From Selaginella tamariscina (Eukaryota > Streptophyta > Lycopodiopsida > Selaginellales > Selaginellaceae), in the NCBI GenBank assembly GCA_003024785.1, contig PUQB01000003.1, positions 310,001-374,000 on the forward strand: a stretch of 64,000 nucleotides of DNA, read 5' to 3'. The position numbers were made by a program, and so were the translations under genes. The notes beneath the pieces were generated by a model that made no database searches, had not been told where the DNA came from, and worked only from the letters and a program-made list of their open reading frames with translations. Of this stretch, positions 34,210-46,693 are shown piece after piece (within the stretch, counting starts at the first letter, position 1; every line of letters begins with the position of its first letter).

Positions 34210-35890
34210 CTCATTTGTGGAGTGAACTCCAGCTCATATACTAAACAAAGATGGCTATCACCTCAGATCACTGCTAAACGTGATTGGTTTGTCCGAATAC
34301 GATCCAAACTGAAAAACCACCACCGTCAGGCGGGGTATTCTATTCCCATTAGCACCAAAAGGATGGGCCACTATCGGCCTTTATATTTTCCTGCTAGTAT
34401 ATATTATACACATCCCGCCATGCCAAGACTTTGTTCACGTGGTGTCAGTCGTGTTCAAGACTTTGCAAGCTGCAAAGCCGTCAGGAGGGATGGTCTCTCT
34501 TCTGTTCTTTTCCACCGCCACACTAAAATATCACGAAACTCGTCTCTCCGCATTGAATACCAGATAAATAAATATAACAGAAAATGTATCTATGTGGTAA
34601 GCATGCAGAACACATGTTGTACGAATTAAGGACACCGTCCCCGTCTCTCCGACTAGTTGTTAACCACTGTCAGAGGTACGTGCCATCCTTGAAAACATGG
34701 AAACGCGGTTCCATCTTGGAAACAACCGTTTCTGCCCATATTCTTGATGATCCCAGCCTATCGGAGTCGTGTCTCTTTTTTGGCTACCACCCGTTCTCTC
34801 TCCTCCCACATTCCTACACCAGCATAGATGTTCCCCGCGAGCACGTAAGACAGACACATCCTTAAGCCACATTTCTCCACTTTCGCAAGCACCCATGACT
34901 GATCTCCTGTGGACTCGAACGGCATGTTCCTTCACCAAATTCACTGCTTCCTCCAAATGATTTGGACGAGCAACCATGCAGTCCGTTTCTTGAGGGTATC
35001 GACTGGAAATAGTCCTTTTCTTTGCTCACAAGGCCGGCTTGGCTACACGACTGAAAGAGACGTGACACTGTCCGCTGGGAGTCCCACCTCCCGCATCTTC
35101 CAGAAGAACTCGAACACACCAACCCAGTCCCCTTGTCGGCTGTACCCTGGTAATCCAAGTTGCAATGTCTTTCGTGTCTAGTGAGTAGAATACATGTTGG
35201 GCTTCCACCATGCTACCACACTTCCCGTAGAAATCCACGAGGGAATTAGCTTGACTTCGGCCTGGACTGGCAGCCTTACCAGCCTCTAACACCACCATGT
35301 CTGCGAGAGCAAGTATGTGGCACGAGGCCCTGTGTATCAATGATGAGTGTATAAAGTCGAAGCCAAGCACGCTACCGCATTTGGCATACATATCAATCAA
35401 CGTGTTTGCTAGAAACATGTCATCAAGGCAACATCTGAGTCGTGTATAGACATCCCACCTCTCAGGCATGCGAGCTTCACAAGGCTCCATTGCGCTTGCA
35501 GGCCCTTCTCCGCAAAGCTGGCACAGGCCACGATAGCCGCAAGACAACTACGTGCATCTGGTGCATGGCCTTGAGCTTTCAATCGATTGAAAAGCTGTAG
35601 AGCCAGTAGCTTTCTACTTCAAACACACGATGAGCATCAACGAGGCTTTCACACTTGACATACGTGAACACTAGAGCCGTGGCTGTAAGAGTTCGACGAC
35701 CTTCCCGTCGATAACAGTGCCAGCTTCGCTGGCTTCCAGGCTAGAACAGGCCATCAGCACGACACACTCGGTGTGTCTCTCATGCTCCTGCATTTGGAAA
35801 GAGTTGTTGCTACATATCAGCGTGATGGACCTTTCCACCGCCTTCCAGCTTCCCGAACCGGTTGCATGCCAAGGCGCTCACTCCAGCAGA
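34210..35890 (-). pseudogene. Decayed, internally deleted PPR-DYW copy
   Basis: On the minus strand this region matches the plus-strand gene at 46694-48648 piece by piece. Shared blocks are ACSSLE/ASEAGTVI-like, LLANTLIDMYAKCGSVL, ANSLVDFYGKCGSMVEAQHV, FYSLDTKDIATW and the RQGTGLV region. Even the 3' flank (tctgacggtttgcag...caaagtcttgaacac) corresponds to 48727-48766. Several internal deletions, stops and frame changes exclude function. It is an inverted, partial duplicate. Confidence 0.88.
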
Positions 35891-35899
35891 TCACAAGTT

Positions 35900-38543
35900 A
35901 ATTATTTTAATGTATGTATTATTTAGACGATACAAAATTTAAAGGACCTTCAGGGTTAATGCATATCAATTTTGTATATCTATTTTTCTTTAAAATTAAG
36001 ATTTAATTAATTATCACTAATATCAAAAGAGGGTTACAGGGTGGGTTTATGTGGACCAGTTCCATTAAGTTGTGTGCATAATTAGTAAGTTTAGAGCTAT
36101 ATATAATACATTTATCACCCTATTCCATTTCAACTTCTTTAAATAACACTTAATATAAAATATAGATTTTATTTTTATTCCATCATAAGTATTTCCTGTT
36201 TATTAGAAAGTCCACACTAAAGTATTCATAAATATTTATTTGATAAAGTTCATTTCATTTATAATATAAATTCACGTAAATTTTGTTATATTGATTCATA
36301 TTTTACTTAATTTGAATGATAAAAATTAACTAATGTCTTTAAATAATGTACCATTAATAGACATTACTTCATGAGTGACTTAAATGATTAAAATACTAAA
36401 TTGATCAAGTAAATAGAATTAATAAAATGAAAGTAAATAGAATGTCTTTATTTTAACTTTATTAATTAAATGTGTTTCATAAAGTTTAATTTAACACTTA
36501 AAACATTTACATCACAGGAGATTACATTACAATATTTCCTTTGAAGCATAGTATTCATTTTTATTATTGGTTTTATTTTTTATTTTTTTCAATAATTTAT
36601 TATATATAATTAATAATAAATTAAATATTCTAGTGAGATTCTTAACATTTGCTTTAAAACATTCATTTGTTTCATTCTTTAAAAATATTAAACAATTAAA
36701 AAATATATTTTAAGGTTTAACATAATTTTTTGAATTACATTTTAAGTTATTAACTTCTTTTAGAAGAACTTAAGAAACATGATATCCTAATAATATAAAA
36801 AAAGTTTATATTATAAACAAATGCAAAGTCCCTAAAGAATAATGCGACATTTATACATACAAATATAATTATTAACAAAACTTAATTGAATCTCATTAAT
36901 GTTATTATATATTATTATATTTGGTTATGTACATGTAAGTAATGTTTTAAATATAGTTTTTAATTTTTTCAAATAGTGTTTATATGATATTTCCTTTCAA
37001 ATAAAAATATGTGAATGAACATGTTTACACTAATTATATATGATATACTAACTCTTAAAGGGTTTTTAAAGTGAAAAAAAACTTTAAACGACAAATATAA
37101 TATAGTTCCTTAAATTATTTTATTTTATTAACTTACGTAATCATAAATTTATTCATTATAATATAACTTTTTTATAATATCATATAATTATGTATTAAAT
37201 TTAATGTAATGGTGAATGTTTTTGTGGATTTTGATTGCTCTCTCGTTAATTTTATTGTAATAGTGCTTTTTATATTTTGGTATGTTGAAATTTTAAGAAA
37301 TAACACATGTATATATTTAAATATAAACTTATGTATTTAAAAACATGCATTATTTTCTTTTCTTTTTCATATAATTTTTCACACAAAATATGCCTCATAA
37401 AAGATATTTAAATATTATTATATTTCAGCTTTTATATCTAAATAAATTTATATTCTTGTACACAAATTTAAATAAAGGTAATCATTATTTTTTATAATCT
37501 TAAACTACAAAATTACAATTATAAACATCTCTTACATTTATAAAATATTATTAAAATAATAACATAAATAAAAGCCATAAGATCAAGTTTACATAATAAC
37601 AGTTAAAATTGAAGAATTAACATTATATATATACATTATTTAATTGTGATTCTTTGAAAATATTATTAATACAAGATTTAATGCACTATATTTATTATGT
37701 ACTTTATTTTGTTTTAAAACAATATAAGCATTGCTATTATATTAGAGAAAACTACACAAATTAAATTTTGAAATAATAAATCATTTAAATGTGGTATAGT
37801 AATTTTAATATCAATATTTAACTCATTTCAAAAGCTTTATAATATTTCTTAATATATATCATGATCATGTAATTAGGTTAAATTTCTTTTTTTTTCTTTT
37901 AATAATTCATTATATTCAAATTAATCAAGTGAGTAAAATGTCAATTGCATACTCATTTCAATCATATTTATTTCATATATGTAATAATGAATACATACAA
38001 ATTAAATTATGGATTGATGAATAATTTAAATATGGTAAAATAATTTATAATATTAATATCTAGCCCATTTTAATTTATAATATTCTCAATATATATATTA
38101 TAATATTTATTTGAATTTTCATGTCTAGTTATATTTATTGCATGTGTATGACATAATAACTTATTAAAGATATTTTTTTAACTTGGTCAATTCAAATTAA
38201 CAAATATATAAATTCTATTTTAATAAGATTTATTCATATAAATCACTAATAAACCTTATTATCTTGTACATTAACTTTGTTTTATTGTGTAGGTTAAAAA
38301 TGCACCAGTACAAATATGGGAGTAGTTTCTTATTTTCAAAACAAAAATTAATTAAATTATGACAGGTGCTTCAAACTTAAACATTATGTACAAAATTGTT
38401 CACATGAGTAAGTCCATATAAATATACAATTATAAAATATTTTTCTTTTTCATGCAAAAAAATTAGTAGGTATATTTGAATTTAAATTTGAACAAAATAA
38501 AAATACAAATTATTAAGGTGCATGTTACGCAATATGAAAGGTT
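35900..38543. other. AT-rich desert
   Basis: About 2.6 kb of very AT-rich sequence begins abruptly after the PPR pseudogene. No ORF, RNA gene or clear element is recognised. Confidence 0.75.
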
Positions 38544-38737
38544 TGTAAGATACTGTATATTAGGTAACATACCGTATATACGCATGTGTATATACACACA
38601 TGCGTAATGACACATGGGTGGTGATCTGGCCCTCATGTGTCAGCGCCACGTGTCGCATGTGTGCCACGTGGCAGGAGGTCTCCTGTATATAAGCAAGGTT
38701 TTTGTTAATACATCTGACATTTTTGAATGCTCTTTCA
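38544..38737 (+). repeat. 5' LTR of element C
   Basis: 194 bp, starting TGTAAGATACTG and ending CTCTTTCA. It holds a hairpin with 11-bp arms (TACGCATGTGT / ACACATGCGTA), two CACGTG G-boxes (38647-38652, 38665-38670) and TATATAA at 38686-38692: a compact promoter. Confidence 0.9.
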
Positions 38738-38789
38738 TTGGTGGAGAAGTTGGGTATTCCTTTCTTTCGCCTTTTCTTTTTTTTGTTTC

Positions 38790-39960
38790 CATGACAATGA
38801 ACATGGAGACGGCTTTTAGCATTATTACTACTGCTATTGATGCACAAACTAAAGTTGTTGAAGCGCTTTGTTGAGGTCCGTCCTCCTCTTCTCCGTCTGA
38901 AGCCTCATGCCAAGGGATCTGCTTCTAGTACTCCTTCATCTTCTTCACATGCCACAAATCCGAGGGTTCGACCCCGATCTTTTTGTGGTGATCCGGGAGA
39001 TGATGTATACCACTTGGTTTGATCATTTCCAAGTCATTGTTCGTTACCATGGTTGGGATGAGGCCCGTGCTCTCAGAGAATTCCCTACATGTTTGGAAGG
39101 CCCTGCGCTCAAGTGGTATAATGGATTGGCTGCGGAGATTCAAGCCAATAGTAATCGGTTAACGGAATGCCTCAAACGTACGTTTGGCAAAGTTGAGGAT
39201 TCAGATGATGCTTTCCAACAACTGCATGCGATACGACAACATCCTGGTGAGTCTGTTATGCGGTTCAGTATTAGGTTCGGGGATTTAGTTCGGCGTGCAT
39301 ATCCTAACATGCCTGAGTTATGTTATGGCCAACTATGCGACCCGAACTTGTTCGATTCGTTCGGGCTCTTCGTCCTACCACATTGGAGGAAGCTTTTGCA
39401 CTAGCTCAACGTTTTGAGTTGGTGCCTGGTGAGGGCCGTGTTCCCCTTGGGTTACCTGCTCCTCTTGTTCAGCGTGCTGATCCAATGGAGGTTGATGCTG
39501 CTGCATATGTGCCCGCACGCAAGCCTTTCGTGGTCGACCTCGGGGCCCACCCCGTGGACCACCTCCACGAAATCGTCCTGCACCTGCTCCAGTCCTGCCC
39601 GTGGTGGTCAAAATCCACGGATTCGTGACAGGAGGAATCGGAACAATGCAGGTCGACCCAATCAAGTTCATTGTTGGGCCTGTTGGGCCCTGGACATACT
39701 TGGGGGCATGCGATGTGTATCCTGATTGGCGTCCACCACATCCAGGCTGGCGACCATATGTTCCGGATGGTGTGCCTGTGGCGGCCATTATGTCTGATGA
39801 TGAGCTTCCAGATGACGAAGCCTCTCTTGCAGTGGATCTGTTGCGGAAAACCAGTAATCGTACGGGCGACGGAGGGATCCCGTGCGATGGAGACTTCACC
39901 TCCATGCTTTTTTCCGCTATGCATATCAAGGTTTGCAAGTTCCACCAATCATCCAGTTTT
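38790..39960 (+). pseudogene. Gag of element C
   Basis: Begins near MNMETAFSIITTAID. The gag core is WFDHFQVIVRYHGWDEA, PALKWYNGL, AFQQLHAIRQHPGESV and ELVRFVRALRPTTLEEA. A zinc-knuckle-like VHCWACW appears near 39670 but is altered. It is spread over at least three frames. Confidence 0.82.
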
Positions 39961-41835
39961 CACATTTTCTGCACGAGTGAATGATCTTTCAGTCACAGTG
40001 CTTGTGGATACAGGATCCAGTATGTCTTCCATAACTCTTCTCTAGCGCATCGGTGCTCATTACCCTTAAGACGTGCAGATAAGGTCTTGCACATTTTATA
40101 TGGTAATGGGCAGTCTCGTGCAGTATCACAGTACACCACTTCGACTACGCTGGTTATGGGTGCCAACTGTAAGTTTCCCTCTGGGTCTCTTAGGGTTGTC
40201 CCTTCCCAGGTCTTTGACATCATTCTGGGATGTGATTGGTTAAAGCAGTCGAAAGGTACATGTGATTTTTCACTCTCTCCTCCTGTATTACGCTTGGAGT
40301 CTGTGTCTTTGCAGTCTGTTCCTTTACGTCCAGAGAAGCTTGTTGCTGTTTGTATCACGCATACAGCTCCTTTGATTCCGGTCTTGGGGTGGTGTTCATC
40401 TCAACAGGTTCAAATGCCGGATCCGTCACCTGAGTGTCGAGCACACTGCATCGAACAACTTAAGAAACAGTATGCAAGTTTGTTCAAATTTGATCTGTCC
40501 CAAGGTGCACGTGTGAAGACTCGACACTGTATACCCACGGCAATGCAAAGCCTTTCAAAGTCCCGGTTCGACGCAGGTCACCAAAGGAGTTATCAGCCAT
40601 GCGAACAGCTGTTACTGATATGATTGGTAAACGAGTGTGTCGTCACGGAGTCCATGGGCATGTGAACCTCATTTGGTTCCCAAGCCTGATGGATCTCTCC
40701 GATTTTGTGTGGATTACCGACCTCTTAACGATGTTACCATCAAAGATGTCTATCCACTTCCGAACTCTGCCGATCTATTAGATCGTTTGGGTCAGAGTCG
40801 ATGGTTTACTAAGTTGGATTTGGCATCAGGATATTGGCAGGTTCCTATGGCTGAGGAGGATATTCCAAAAACGGCCTTCCGGACACCATTTGGTCTTTAC
40901 GAGTTTTTGGTCATGCCTTTTGGATTGACTTCAGCTCCTGCCACCTTTCAACGCATGATGGATGAGCTTCTTTCGATATGCCTGATATCACTGCCGATTT
41001 TATCGACGATGTGCTCATTCATGGGTCTGGTTCTTGGGAGGATCACATTCGTGATGTACGGCGCGTTCTTGATCGATTTCGAGAAGTTGGCCTGAAGTTG
41101 AAACTTGAAAAGTGTGTGTTTGGTTCGACCGACACCACTTACTTGGGTTACCGTATATCTCGAGAGGGTTTACAGGTGGATCCAATGAAGTTGCGAGCTG
41201 TTCGAGAGTTCCCTCGTCCCGTACAGTACAGGAAGTCCAGCGTTTCTTGGGCAGGTGCAGTACTTGGGTCGATTCATCGATCATCTCACTGATCGAACTG
41301 CCCCTCTTCGGGAGTTAGTTCTCCACAGGTATCTTTCAGGTGGACTCGCAGGTGTCAGCAGGCATTTGACCAGTTAAAAGAGTTCCTGACAACTCCACCA
41401 TTGCTTCAATACCCAGATTTTACTCGTCCGTTCATTTTACGAGTAGATGCCTCAGATGTTGGTATTGGTGGTGTATTGATGCAAACTGATGCTGTGGATT
41501 CTTCAATTCGACACCCGGTGGCTTACATTAGTCGAGTACTCACGCCGGCTGAGCGGAATTATTCCACTACTGAAAAAGAATGCCTTGCTGCTGTTTGGGG
41601 TTTTGAACGACTTCATGCCTACTTACATGGGAGTGAAACACTTTTGGAGTGTGATCATGCTGCTGTCACTTCCTTATTAAAACGGAAGAATTTAGTGGGT
41701 CGCGTAGCCAGATGGGCATTACGTCTCCAGGTATATAACTTTAAGGTGGTGCACAGGCCTGGGCGAACAATGGTGGATGCGGATGCACTTTCTCGAGCAC
41801 CCCTCTCGATTCCACTTTGCCTGCTCATGCAGTAG
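39960..41835 (+). pseudogene. Protease, RT and RNase H of element C
   Basis: Protease: VLVDTGSSMSSI at about 39990, then SLRVVPSQVFDIILGCDWL at 40185. RT: KPDGSLRFCVDYRPLND, FTKLDLASGYWQVP, LVMPFGLTSAPATFQ, then FIDDVLIHGSGSW in the next frame (the family YxDD reads IDD here). RNase H: LRVDASDVGIGGVLMQ, YSTTEKECLAAVWGF and VDADALSRAP. Frame breaks fall near 40070, 40580, 40970 and 41230. Confidence 0.9.
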
Positions 41836-41849
41836 CTGCAGCATTCGGT

Positions 41850-43237
41850 TTGATACAAGCCCCTCAGGTATTCGATGCCGACTTACCATCCTTGGAACAG
41901 TGGCAGGATGCTCAAAAACATGAACCATGGACGAGGCAATTACGCGATGCGTTTGCAATCCGTCTTCCGAACCTCGGTTTCGACAATATCATGCTCAGTT
42001 TCGACTTCAGGATGGTTTATTGTATTTTATTGGGACAAATCCAGAGGACAGATGGCGTTTGGCTGTACCCTCTACATATGTTCCACACCTTCTTCGAGCA
42101 TATCATGATTCACCTATTGTTGGAGGTCATCTTGGTCACCAACGAGTGTTGGAGAAGCTGCGCGATCATTTTATTGGCCAGCATGCGTGGTGATGTGATC
42201 AGGTATATTCAAAGTTGTCCCACTTGTCAAACTCGGAATTCCTCTACGACTCGGGCCATGGGGTGTTGGAATCCATCAATGTCTCTCGCCCTTTTGAGTT
42301 AATTGCAGTGGATTTAATGGGACCTTTTCCACGTTCTTCTCAAGGTAACCAGTACATCATTGTTGTATCGATTATTTAACTCGAGGTGGAGGTTGGTGCT
42401 CTTCCGGATGCAACTGCCATGTCAACAGCTTTGTTTCTGTTCGATAATGTGGTTTTGCAGCATTCTTGTCCAGAGCGGATGTTATCAGACAATGGCCCCG
42501 CTTTCATTGCAGAGGTATTCCGAGTGTTGTGTGAGAGGTTAGGGGTAAAACATTCATTTGCCTCTCCGTATCATCCACAAACTGATGGTTTGGTGGAGCG
42601 ATTGAATCGGACCTTCAAGGGTATGATCTCGAAGTATGTGAACTTCAATCACACGGACTGGGATTGGTATTTGCGATGTTTGAGATTTGCTTATGTAACA
42701 GGCATTCAGAGTTCGATTGGTATCTCTCCATTCAAGGCATTGTATGGATATGATCCTAAGTTGCCTAGTGAATTGGGGTTATCATCGAATCTGCCACGTG
42801 CCGAGGATGCAAAGATGTGGGCTCGACATTTGGATGCTGTTTTGCCTCTTCTGCGTGCAGAGTCTGCTGAACATCTTGGTCGAGCTCAAATGCGGCAGCA
42901 ATCTTCTTACAATGCACGACATCAAATTCCACCAGATTTTGCTGACGGTGACTTAGTCCTGGTACGTTTTCCCAAGCTGACTGCACCTGGGCTTGCAACT
43001 GGTTTATTACATAAGTGGCTTGGTCCCTACCGAGTACTCCGAAAGGTTGGTCCTCAGGTATATCAAGTACAGTTGGTGGGATCTCATGAGGTTGAGATAG
43101 TTCACGTGGTTCGAATGAAACGGTTTGTCGTTCGAGACTCGTTGAGTACATTTGGTCATACCTTAGATGGCCCAGCTCACACGGATCCAGGACCATCAGA
43201 TCCATCACCATCTACACAGCCGCAGAGGGGAGGATAG
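41850..43237 (+). pseudogene. Integrase of element C
   Basis: The H2C2 region is split (AYHDSPIVGGHLGHQRV, then SCPTCQTRNS). The core runs 42386-43237 with LSDNGPAFIAEV (Asp) and SPYHPQTDGLVERLNR (Glu), ending HKWLGPYRVLRKVGPQVYQV. The first core Asp region lies before 42386 in another frame (IAVDLMGPFP). The reading frame stops at the LTR boundary. Confidence 0.9.
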
Positions 43238-43442
43238 TGTAAGATACTGTATATTAGGTAACATACCGTATATACGCATGTGTATATACACACATGCGTA
43301 GTGACACATGGGTGGTGATCTGGCCCCCATGTGTCAGCACCACGTGTCGCATGTGTGCCAGTGGCAGGAGGTCTCCTGTATATAAGCAGGGTTTTTGTAA
43401 ACTAATACATCTGACATTTCTGAATATATATATGCTCTTTCA
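43238..43442 (+). repeat. 3' LTR of element C
   Basis: 205 bp. It nearly matches the 5' LTR but has lost one base in the second G-box (GCCAGTGGC) and carries short insertions near the end. Confidence 0.9.
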
Positions 43443-45063
43443 GGTTCACGTTAGCATTATGCACATGAACATCAGAATCATAATATATTATATTGATATT
43501 TAAAGATTGAAAGTATTTTATATTTCATGTTCACAGCCAAATCTTTTTAAAAAATAATAAAATTAACACAATTTCGATTTTTTGTTATAACACACATATA
43601 TATGTTCAAAACATTTTAATCTTCTTTAATTAAATGCAAAATATTAAAGAAAAAAAATAGTAATAATAAACATTATACATTGTAAATGAATAAGATGACA
43701 TATACATATAAATTTTAATTTATAATAAAAAAAATATTATGATTTAAGTTTTTTACATAATTATACAAAGTATATTCATGTTATTCTGTATTTTCGAATT
43801 CTGCATTTGATATTATTTCATCATCTCCTTTTATTATATATTACATAAGAAACATAATTTAAAAAAAAAAAATCAATATTATGTATCAAACTTATAACTA
43901 ACTAATGAGAAACATATTATAAATTGTGTTTCTCATTTTAAAAAACATAATAATAAAGAGAAACCATGCATTTTAAAATTAATTAGAAATTCAATTAAAT
44001 TTAATATCAATTTTTAAAAATATTGAATCATAAACATAAATAAAAGCTTAATAATAATAAGAATTTTTAACTACAACACTTAGTTTTTATTCCATATTAA
44101 TTAAATAAAACAATATATAAAACATAAAAATAATCATGAAAAAAACTTAAATATAAAATAAAATTTTCTTATGAAATTTATACAGCTTTATTAAGAATGC
44201 AAATCAATAAAAAAACATACACATTTTAATTCACTATAACAAACATATTAAATATAATAAAGAAGAGATTATTAAAATAAAAATATTTTATAATAAAGAG
44301 TAATGTAACTTTTAAATTTTATAAAATTGTATAGTTAGAAATAAATTAAATACAATATCAACATTGCAATATATTGAATATTCAACAAGATAAATAATTA
44401 AATTTATATATTTGATATATAAAAAATAAAAATAATCAAGTTATAATTATTACATTTTCATTAGTAAGTTACTCAAATAAATTCAAATTCACCCAATATA
44501 TAAATTCTTTACACACATGAATATGACTTATTAAGTTATTACACACACAATGTCAATATCAATAGCATACACAGTGCTTCGATCGTACAAAAATCCGAAG
44601 CTTAGATTTTCGAATATTTAATTCATACAATTTGGACCATACTAAATACACAACCACACACCACATCAATATAGCTATAGTATCAATGTAGCGATGCTAT
44701 AGCATCAATATACTATAGCATTATTGAGTTGTGCAACACGCTTTCATTTATCAAACAGTTTATGCGTGCGTGTTTAGCGTGGAAAAGAGAATGAACTGAT
44801 TTCAACGTAGATTAACTGAAGTCTTAATTATGGACCCGGACATAATCATGGTTCTAAATCAGGAGTAGATTTTTATACAATCAATAACATAGACATGTCC
44901 TGCGTGCGGGCGTGTATGAGAGAGAGAAGCAAACACCTATAGTTATTTAAGAAAGGGGCAGACAGTTAGCTCTCTCTGTACACATATATTCATATACTCT
45001 CTCTTCTGAGTTTGCCTGTAATAAAGAAAGACGGTTTTTATCACCTGAACCGCCGCAGTGTGG
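43443..45063. other. AT-rich spacer
   Basis: About 1.6 kb, strongly AT-rich to about 44500, then mixed. A TATAGCATCAAT-type short repeat occurs at about 44665-44730. No gene is recognised. It includes the 3' flank of AUGMIN7. Confidence 0.65.
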
Positions 45064-46667
45064 TTAACTTGCGGAATCTCTGGTGGCTGAAGCAGAAAGG
45101 ACTGCCAAACCGTGGTTTAACTCGAGCAAAGCGTACTCGCACTCTAGAACCAGTTTCTCTAACGAGGAAATATCTGCAGAATCTGCACCAGCAACCTCCG
45201 AAATGGCAGCAACCGCTGCATGGGAGTCCCTCAGACTACGCAAGTTACGCAGGAGCTGAACAAGAACAGAAAACAACAGTCCAAATATCAATAAGCACCA
45301 AAAGAGCACAAGTACCTTAAGAAGAGATTTATACGACTCTAATAGGCGGTGAGCAGCCGGTCCCAAACCATGCAACTGAGGCAACTCCATTGTATGTGTC
45401 CAAGGGCGAATTTCCTAGTCAAGAGATACACACATCTATATCTACAGGGTGTGTGTCGTAGTGTACATATATAGTACCTTCGAGTATATGAGATTGAAAA
45501 CTTTTGCAGTCTCTAGAAAAGATTCCAGCCGAGACTTTAGTTCGCTCTCGGCTTCAGTATAATCTTCGTTTGGGCTGTAACTTTGCTGGGATAGATATCA
45601 TATATGTAAATACATTTGTTACGGATATGACCTTCATACTACATACGTACCTTGGCAGCAAGATCATTAACAACTTCTTGGAGGTCTGCGAGATGCCTTA
45701 CATAGTCTACGAGCTTACTTTCCAGTTCAGAAACCTCGGGCCTGCACCAGCAAAACACAAAAGGCTTTAAGAGTGATCTAGTTGTTGAAGACCATGTTAA
45801 TTTATCTTCAAAACACTTTGAAGATATTGAGCAACTTTGGCTTATAGCGAACTGATGAGGAGATGCTCGACCGGCAATAAGCGTGCAACAACTATACAAA
45901 TATCAAATACTACACAAGAACTTACACGGGGAGATTGGATTGTATTTGAACGTCAGGGGGGAACAGCTTGCACTCCTCGGAGAACACCTGAGCCTGCTTC
46001 TCAGACAGTGCATCAAGAAGTTGTATGTCTTTGGAGACTTGGTCGTCCACGCTTAAAAAAATGTTAGAGCAATTTTAGCAGAATGAACTTATTTTGATGA
46101 CGGATAGAAATTACCTCCATTCAGGATTGTCAGCAACACAGCTAGCTTCCACAAGCTCCACAATCAACCGCAACATTTCCGCACGACTTTCGTAACTCCC
46201 CTTTCCCTGATTTCCCCAGCTCGTAAGTCGTTTCATCCCCCCGGTCCCTCCCTCAGACACACACACACACACACGGCTTACTTGAACAGCATCCAAGTCC
46301 ACAGTCGGTGTCAAGCCGAGGAATCTTGCGATTTCTGCCAAGTCTACAAAGGAGAAGCAATCAGTTGACCGCAAATTCACAAAATGGCTCTCACGTTGAG
46401 TTTTGGCAGCTTCTTCATCGCGCTCAGTAGAATCGCCTTGCATTCCTTGCTGCGTGAAAGGGGACTTATCGCCAAGTAGCCTAAATGCAATGCAGGATCA
46501 GATCGTCGTCTACAAACGAAATGCAGGACTTACTTGAAGAAGAGCCACTCGAGAAGCGCATACCTCTCCAATCCGGCATAGAGAAGCGATTGCGCCGGCA
46601 CCGAGGCACGCGGATACTCTAGCGCCAGCAGCTTCTGCTGAACCTCCTCCATCACGCTGCTCCCCAT
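45064..46667 (-). CDS. AUG7: AUGMIN subunit 7
   Basis: Plant augmin/HAUS subunit that recruits gamma-tubulin to existing microtubules for branching nucleation in the spindle and phragmoplast. Start at 46667: [20 protein letters not shown], then [20 protein letters not shown] and [11 protein letters not shown]. Later exons give [87 protein letters not shown] (coiled coil), [20 protein letters not shown] and [18 protein letters not shown]. All introns are short GT-AG, and one of about 60 bp reads through in frame near 45255-45315. The length of about 330 residues matches the family. It is the one conserved gene here with no frame break seen. Head to head with the PPR-DYW gene, 26 bp apart. Confidence 0.94.
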
Positions 46668-46678
46668 TGCTCCCACAT

Positions 46679-46687
46679 AAACCCTAA
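46679..46687 (+). promoter_or_regulatory. Telo-box in the AUG7/PPR shared spacer
   Basis: AAACCCTAA lies inside the 26-bp gap between the two start codons. It is a candidate shared promoter element; the short gap implies overlapping 5' leaders. Confidence 0.6.
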
Positions 46688-46693
46688 AATGTC

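Larger units (their letters stand above)
38544..43442 (+). mobile_element. Ty3/gypsy LTR retrotransposon without chromodomain (element C)
   Basis: About 4.9 kb with short LTRs (38544-38737 and 43238-43442) and a GGTT (or AGGTT) flanking duplication. The order is gag, protease, RT, RNase H, integrase. A polypurine tract (AGAGGGGAGGATAG) precedes the 3' LTR. Downstream of the 5' LTR, TTGGTGGAGAAG begins like a tRNA primer site (TGG) but was not matched to a tRNA. Multiple frame changes break it. Pol ends after the GPYR region with no chromodomain, unlike element B. It is related to relic A. Confidence 0.93.

Noticed and set aside
38737..38760. Self-priming in element C, as proposed for element B
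   Set aside because: The complement of the sequence after its 5' LTR does not occur in the LTR. It begins TGG, as expected for a tRNA primer.
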